NCBI GenBank assembly: GCA_004213175.1
Contig: SHAT01000020.1
Location: forward strand, 1-34,412
Direction of reading: 5' to 3'
DNA from: Pseudomonadota bacterium
GTDB lineage: Bacteria > SAR324 > NAC60-12
Length of the DNA stretch: 34,412 nucleotides
A program made the position numbers and the translations under genes. How positions within the stretch are numbered: the first letter of the stretch is position 1; every line of letters starts with the position of its first letter. Below, piece after piece: positions 30,194 through 34,412 of this stretch. The notes below the pieces were generated by a model. That model was not told the origin of the DNA. It was given only the letters and a program-made list of their open reading frames with translations, and made no database searches.

Positions 30194-31032
30194 AATCCAC
30201 GCAAAGGCATTTCAGGAGAGCGTTTGAGCCAGTTGGACTCAGGGTAATGCGCTTCTTTTTCAATTAGATGGATTGTATAGGCGTGTCTTGTCATGTCAGA
30301 ACGATTAGCATAGCTCATATGGGGTAAGAGCCCGTCCAAAACCACCATTGTCCCGGTTTTTGCTTCAAGAGGGACCAGTTTGGAAGTCTCCCAAGCGGAA
30401 TCATCATAGACCTCCATTTCAGTTCCTTCCCCATTTTCGCTACGGTAAAACCGCGATTTCAATCCTTTTTTGTGAGCTCCCGGAATTGTCCATAAACAGC
30501 CGTTTTGTTGAGTAGCATCTTCTAAAGCAAACCAAAAACCTTTAACGCTCAACGGCTCTGTATAAAGGAAAGTTGAGTCCTGATGAAAGCTGACTTCACC
30601 GCCTATACGGGGCTGTTTGAAAATGAACATTGACTGCAGTATTCCAGGATCCTTATAACCTAAATCTTTTACTGTCTGGGCTAACTCAGTAGTTCTGGAA
30701 AATTTTTCAAAAACTGGATCCAGGTCATGCATCGCGTGACCGATTTTATTGATGGAATATTTTTTATCCTGAAGCAGTTTCCCATTTTTGTCGAATGCTT
30801 CTTCCTCAAAAAAACAACGAATTTTATCACCTGATTCCAGAAAATATTTATCAGAATGTCTTATTTGATCATTGGTGGTGAAAATGGAACTTGATTCAGC
30901 AGGATCGAAATTTTCAACTATTTCCAAGGCTCTGTGACGCAGCGATTCACATGCCTTTGGACTTACAAAGTCTTCTAAAATTAAATATCCATCATGGTCA
31001 AACAATTCAATTTGCTTTTGAGTCAATATCAT
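30190..31032 (-). CDS. Phytanoyl-CoA dioxygenase (PhyH) family oxygenase
   Basis: This 280-residue protein is an Fe(II)/2-oxoglutarate-dependent oxygenase of the PhyH family. The iron triad is visible: His150 and Asp152 (SFHQDST) and His238 (LLPHMSYANRS). Arg249 lies 11 residues later, matching the 2-oxoglutarate-binding Arg spacing of human PHYH. The N-terminal FDHDGYLILEDFVSP is typical. The closest-looking relatives act on small molecules rather than acyl-CoA, but the substrate cannot be read from sequence. AAGGAAACT precedes the ATG. The gene is divergent from oadG and convergent with the carbamoylase, overlapping its stop by three bases (TTAA shared), so it is a separate unit inserted between two plus-strand operons. 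Confidence 0.88.
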   Translation of the reverse strand: MILTQKQIELFDHDGYLILEDFVSPKACESLRHRALEIVENFDPAESSSIFTTNDQIRHSDKYFLESGDKIRCFFEEEAFDKNGKLLQDKKYSINKIGHAMHDLDPVFEKFSRTTELAQTVKDLGYKDPGILQSMFIFKQPRIGGEVSFHQDSTFLYTEPLSVKGFWFALEDATQQNGCLWTIPGAHKKGLKSRFYRSENGEGTEMEVYDDSAWETSKLVPLEAKTGTMVVLDGLLPHMSYANRSDMTRHAYTIHLIEKEAHYPESNWLKRSPEMPLRGF

Positions 31033-31078
31033 AGTTTCCTTGATCTTACTTATGAAAAAGAGTAACCTTTCAAAGAAG

Positions 31079-31092
31079 AGCGGGCTCCCGCT
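31079..31092. promoter_or_regulatory. GC-rich inverted repeat AGCGGG-CT-CCCGCT
   Basis: A perfect six-base inverted repeat with a two-base centre lies in the 133-base gap between the divergent PhyH gene and oadG. It stands out against AT-rich surroundings. It may be an operator or, on the minus strand, a leader hairpin about 50 bases before the PhyH start. Confidence 0.35.
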
Positions 31093-31113
31093 AAATCCAA
31101 AATTACGTTTATG

Positions 31114-31139
31114 AATAGACTCGATTGGCTTAGTCTATT
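31114..31139. promoter_or_regulatory. Inverted repeat AATAGACT-N10-AGTCTATT upstream of oadG
   Basis: Two perfect eight-base arms separated by ten bases lie 27-52 bases before the oadG start. Size and spacing suit a dimeric regulator half-site pair or a leader hairpin. The right arm includes the reverse complement of TAGACTAAG (31129-31137), also found upstream of ssnA and rmuC. Confidence 0.45.
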
Positions 31140-31165
31140 ATTCATTACTCAGCTTAGATTGACAT

Positions 31166-31417
31166 ATGTTGTGGGAAGGACTCAAGCTAATGGGTGTCGG
31201 CATGACGGCAGTCATGATATTTTTGATGTTGTTGATTGCCTGTATTGAGTGGGTTAAATATTTCAATCGCAACTTTACTGCACTTGAGCTGCAAACTCAG
31301 AAATCTCATAGAAAATCCCGTGATTCTCCTACAAAAAATGAAGCCAGTCCGGCAGTTCCTGTTGAGGTCTTTGCAGCGGCAATTAACGCTTTTGAAGCAG
31401 ATAATAAGAGTTCTTAA
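31166..31417 (+). CDS. oadG: Na+-pumping decarboxylase gamma subunit
   Basis: This 83-residue protein has a single membrane helix near its N-terminus (GVGMTAVMIFLMLLIACIEW). A short charged and Pro/Ala-containing cytoplasmic tail ends in AAAINAFEADNK. This is the OadG layout (pfam sodium pump decarboxylase gamma chain), in which the helix anchors the complex and the tail binds the alpha subunit. The segment PVEVFAAAINAF after a variable linker is the recurring tail element of this family. It precedes oadA by 48 bases and oadB follows, so the order gamma-alpha-beta of known decarboxylases is kept. Small size makes homology less certain, but context settles it. Confidence 0.88.
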   Translation: MLWEGLKLMGVGMTAVMIFLMLLIACIEWVKYFNRNFTALELQTQKSHRKSRDSPTKNEASPAVPVEVFAAAINAFEADNKSS

Positions 31418-31465
31418 CCTAATATATTTCAATATCTAAACTCAAATCTAATAGGAAAAATATCA

Positions 31466-33283
31466 ATGGCAAGGAAACGTATTGAGTTTATGGAGACATC
31501 TTTCCGAGACGGCTTTCAGTCTGTTTTCGGTGCACGAGTCGCAACTAAAGATTTTCTACCACCATTAGAAGCTGCACTTGAAGCTGGAATAACCTACTTT
31601 GAGGCAGGGGGCGGTGCTCGGTTTCAAAGTTTGTTTTTTTATTGTAACGAATCTGCTTTTGACATGATGGACTCGTTTCGAAAAACAGTTGGGCCGGATG
31701 CGAATTTACAGACTCTTGCACGTGGAATAAACGTGGTGGCGCTCAGTCAACAACCTCGTGACATGATTGACCTACATGCTAAAATGTTCAAAAAACATGG
31801 CATAACGACTATCCGCAACTTTGATGCATTGAACGATTTGCGCAATCTTAGATTTTCTGGAGAGTGCATCACAAACCATGGTTTGCATCATCAAATCGTT
31901 ATTGCGATGATGGATTTACCTCCTGGTTGCAAAGGTGCGCATGATACTAAATATTATTTGAAAACTCTTCGTAATATTTTAGATTCGGATGTGCCTTTTG
32001 ATTCGATCTGTTTCAAAGATGCCAGCGGAACGGCGAATCCTAGGAAAGTCCATGAGACGATCAAAGGTGCTAGAAAGATGGTTCCGGAAGGTACTATTCT
32101 GCACCTGCACACACATGATACCGCGGGTACAGCAGTGAGCCAGTACATGAGTGCAATTGAAGGCGGAATTGACAGAATTGATCTTGCGATGAGTCCTGTA
32201 AGCGGTGGGACAGGGCAGCCTGACATACTCACAATGTGGCACGCTCTAAAAGGAACTGATTACACTCTGGACATAGATCCTGATAAAATAATTAAAGCGG
32301 AAGAGATTTTTGCGGAAAGCTTTGAGGATTATTATTTCCCTCCTGAATCCCGTATGGTTTCACCACTGATTCCTTTTTCACCAATGCCTGGAGGTGCTTT
32401 GACTGCTAATACAATGATGATGCGTGACACAGGAACTTTGCACCTGTATCCGGATGTCATCAAAGAAATGTCGGAAGTTGTTAGGTTGGGAGGTTTTGGT
32501 GCGTCAGTCACGCCTGTGTCACAGTTTTATTTTCAACAGGCATATCTAAACGTGACACTTGGCAAATGGGAAAAAATCAATCCATCATACGGAAACATGG
32601 TGTTGGGTTACTTTGGTCGGACACCGGTGGAGCCGGATCCGGAAATTGTAAAACTAGCTTCTGAACAGTTGGATAAACCTGTTTTCAATGATGATCCTCT
32701 AGACTTATTGGAACCTGGAACCCCAAAAGCAGCAGCAGAACTTAAAAAACATAACCTGCCTGAAACAGAGGAAAACCTGTTCATTGCTTCAAGTTGTGAG
32801 GAAAAAGGTATTGATTTTCTTCTGGGCAAAGCCAAAACTTCAATCAGGAAAAAATCGGACGAAACAGCAAAAGAAGTCCCGGCGTCTGGAAAATCAACAG
32901 CGCCAAATCTCTCCGGGAGTGTTGAATCTCTAAAAGGACCAAGAGATTACACCATCACTGTTGACGGCAGAGCATATCAAGTTCAAGTCAACGCCGGTGT
33001 AAATGCGGTTGCACCGGTTGTTTCCGGAAATACCGCAGAGAACGCACCTGCGACTCAGCAGACATCTGGAATTGACATCCCTGCTCCAACTCCCGGAAAC
33101 ATCGTAAGGCTGGAAGTAGAGGTTGGTGAGACAATTACCGCAGACCAAACTCTACTCGTGATGGAAGCCATGAAAATGGAATCTGATGTTAAATCTCCAC
33201 AATCTGGGGTCATACAAACTATTAATGTGCAAGCAGGAGACACGGTGCAATCGGGAGATGCTTTACTTTCACTAAAGGTCTGA
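31466..33283 (+). CDS. oadA: Biotin-dependent Na+-pump decarboxylase alpha subunit (OadA-like)
   Basis: This 605-residue protein has three parts. A carboxyltransferase TIM barrel (about 1-300) and a conserved PYC/OadA domain (about 300-470) are followed, after an Ala/Ser/Pro-rich linker, by a C-terminal biotinyl domain with VMEAMKMESDV (biotin Lys570, 35 residues from the end). It transfers CO2 from a 2-oxo acid, classically oxaloacetate, to biotin. Metal and catalytic residues are visible: Asp15 in RDGFQS, the Lys in CFKDASG, and the HTHD motif. However, the usual RDAHQS loop reads RDGFQS and KDMAG reads KDASG, so the substrate may not be oxaloacetate. AGGA lies ten bases before the ATG. It is the middle gene of oadGAB. 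Confidence 0.88.
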   Translation: MARKRIEFMETSFRDGFQSVFGARVATKDFLPPLEAALEAGITYFEAGGGARFQSLFFYCNESAFDMMDSFRKTVGPDANLQTLARGINVVALSQQPRDMIDLHAKMFKKHGITTIRNFDALNDLRNLRFSGECITNHGLHHQIVIAMMDLPPGCKGAHDTKYYLKTLRNILDSDVPFDSICFKDASGTANPRKVHETIKGARKMVPEGTILHLHTHDTAGTAVSQYMSAIEGGIDRIDLAMSPVSGGTGQPDILTMWHALKGTDYTLDIDPDKIIKAEEIFAESFEDYYFPPESRMVSPLIPFSPMPGGALTANTMMMRDTGTLHLYPDVIKEMSEVVRLGGFGASVTPVSQFYFQQAYLNVTLGKWEKINPSYGNMVLGYFGRTPVEPDPEIVKLASEQLDKPVFNDDPLDLLEPGTPKAAAELKKHNLPETEENLFIASSCEEKGIDFLLGKAKTSIRKKSDETAKEVPASGKSTAPNLSGSVESLKGPRDYTITVDGRAYQVQVNAGVNAVAPVVSGNTAENAPATQQTSGIDIPAPTPGNIVRLEVEVGETITADQTLLVMEAMKMESDVKSPQSGVIQTINVQAGDTVQSGDALLSLKV

Positions 33284-33298
33284 GAAGATGTTTTCTCA
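33281..33298 (+). other. Hairpin overlapping the oadA stop codon
   Basis: TGAGAA and TTCTCA pair perfectly around a six-base loop, the first three bases being the oadA stop codon. It lies 30 bases before the oadB start. It could affect coupling or mRNA stability between the two subunits. No U-tract follows on the plus strand, so it is unlikely to be a terminator. Confidence 0.35.
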
Positions 33299-33328
33299 AA
33301 AAAGACAGATTTGCTCAGATTGACCCAC

Positions 33329-34412
33329 ATGTATATTTCTAGAAAAAAATTGAAAATTCTTCGGACAATTTTTAGCTTTTTTATTTTTTGCGGACTTTCC
33401 GGGACTTTATTTGCGCAAGCCGAAGAAGAAAGAATCAATGTTATGATGCCCAAGGATGCCAGGGTTGTAAGAGTAGATGTTAAAATTGATCAGTGGGTTT
33501 TTGCCGGGGATACATTGGCGGTTCTTAAGGATTCTAAAGGGGCAAAATTTAAGTTTCGTACAGGGATTTCCGGGAAACTTGTTTTATGGCGATTGCAACC
33601 CCTCATGCATTACAGAAAAGGAGAAACAGTCGGGATAATACAGACAGTTCCTGTTATTACCGAGCAAGTTGCGAGCAGCACATCTGTTGTTGCTTTGCCT
33701 GCATTTGATGAAATGTTGCTCAAACTATACAAATCTACAGGCATTGCAGCGCTATTTCATGGACAGAGTTTGGATTGGACAGAAGGATTTGGTCGTTTGA
33801 TCATGATAGGTGTCGGTCTAATTCTGATGTATTTAGGAATTCGGCTTCAGTTTGAACCCTTGCTTCTGGTACCTATTGGCTTCGGTGCAGTGCTTTCCAA
33901 TATTCCTTTAGCTGGCCTTTCCGAACCAGGTGGCATTTTGTATTATGTCTACGAGGCAGGAATTACCACTGGAATTTTCCCTTTGATAATTTTTATGGGT
34001 GTCGGAGCAATGACTGATTTTGGTCCTATGCTGGCAAATCCAAAAACTGCTTTACTCGGCGGCGCAGCACAGTTCGGAATTTTTGGTACATTATTAGGAG
34101 CACTGGCATTAAACAGTATTCCCGGTATTAACTTTTCTCTCCGTGACGCTGCTTCCATCGGCATTATTGGTGGTGCAGACGGCCCTACCGCAATTTTTCT
34201 TTCAAGCCAGTTATCTCCACGTTTGCTTGGATCGATCGCTATCGCGGCCTATTCATATATGGCACTTGTGCCGATCATTCAACCGCCGATTATGCGCATG
34301 CTGACATCACAAAAAGAGCGTGAGATTGAAATGACTCAACTGCGCTATGTTTCCACACGTGAGAAAATATTATTCCCTATGGTTGCTCTGGGTATATGCG
34401 GATTGTTACTTC
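33329..34412 (+). CDS. oadB: OadB-type Na+ pump beta subunit with N-terminal secreted barrel-sandwich domain (partial, 3' end outside window)
   Basis: The frame is open from ATG 33329 to the right edge (361 codons). From about residue 129 it is a clear beta subunit: [57 protein letters not shown] with Asp284 in GGADGPT, and [17 protein letters not shown]. This polytopic protein moves Na+ outward during decarboxylation of carboxybiotin. The first 128 residues are unusual. A signal-peptide-like segment (RKKLK, hydrophobic run, TLFAQA then EEE) precedes a roughly 70-residue barrel-sandwich (biotinyl/lipoyl-like) domain, about 36-108. The position of the biotinyl MKM motif reads [11 protein letters not shown], so it is not expected to be biotinylated. 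Typical OadB proteins start directly at the membrane part. No strong ribosome binding site is seen before the ATG. Confidence 0.9.
   Translation, partial: MYISRKKLKILRTIFSFFIFCGLSGTLFAQAEEERINVMMPKDARVVRVDVKIDQWVFAGDTLAVLKDSKGAKFKFRTGISGKLVLWRLQPLMHYRKGETVGIIQTVPVITEQVASSTSVVALPAFDEMLLKLYKSTGIAALFHGQSLDWTEGFGRLIMIGVGLILMYLGIRLQFEPLLLVPIGFGAVLSNIPLAGLSEPGGILYYVYEAGITTGIFPLIIFMGVGAMTDFGPMLANPKTALLGGAAQFGIFGTLLGALALNSIPGINFSLRDAASIGIIGGADGPTAIFLSSQLSPRLLGSIAIAAYSYMALVPIIQPPIMRMLTSQKEREIEMTQLRYVSTREKILFPMVALGICGLLL

Noticed and set aside
33949-34164. 71-codon minus-strand frame inside oadB
   Set aside because: It is antisense to well-conserved OadB membrane helices and has no features of its own.

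Overview
The window looks like chromosomal DNA from a Gram-negative, AT-rich bacterium, probably marine. LpxK (lipid A synthesis) shows an outer membrane. The beta and beta' RNA polymerase subunits are of the long proteobacterial type. A Na+-pumping decarboxylase operon fits a sodium-rich habitat. The gene mix (rpoBC, oadGAB, a YgfK/SsnA/molybdenum hydroxylase cluster, N-carbamoyl amidohydrolases, a PhyH dioxygenase) resembles marine deltaproteobacteria-like lineages such as SAR324. That assignment is inference from gene content, with no rRNA or phylogeny behind it. I see no insertion sequences, phage genes, tRNAs, rRNAs or CRISPR arrays.

Left part (1-16.3 kb). The first 106 bases are the last codons of uvrA, followed by rmuC, both on the plus strand. 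A long minus-strand run then reads, in transcription order: rpoB, rpoC, a hotdog thioesterase, rpiA, gap, a SAM methyltransferase and an MFS transporter. rpoBC is not flanked by the usual ribosomal protein genes. About 560 noncoding bases with two clear hairpins separate rpoB from an upstream Bax-inhibitor-1 family membrane protein.

Middle (16.3-21.8 kb). A minus-strand group, CHASE2 adenylate cyclase > tlyA > parB, has tight spacing and a TAATG overlap between tlyA and parB. No parA is present. After a gap of about 0.5 kb, lpxK starts on the plus strand.

Right part (21.8-30.2 kb). A plus-strand catabolic cluster: ssnA amidohydrolase, a shortened ygfK, a fused 2Fe-2S/molybdopterin hydroxylase, an M20-family N-carbamoyl-L-amino-acid/allantoate amidohydrolase, and an N-carbamoyl-D-amino-acid amidohydrolase with its E-K-C triad intact. 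Neither a FAD subunit for the hydroxylase nor the FAD/NAD module of YgfK is present, so electron flow must differ from the textbook arrangement. The likely theme is oxidation and hydrolysis of N-heterocycles (purine- or hydantoin-like compounds) to amino acids, CO2 and ammonia. A PhyH-family dioxygenase converges on the cluster.

Right end (31.1-34.4 kb). oadG-oadA-oadB encode a biotin-dependent Na+-translocating decarboxylase. OadA has a divergent active-site loop. OadB, cut by the window edge, carries an unusual N-terminal extension: a signal peptide plus a barrel-sandwich (biotinyl/lipoyl-like) domain without the biotinylation motif. This is the most novel protein architecture seen here.
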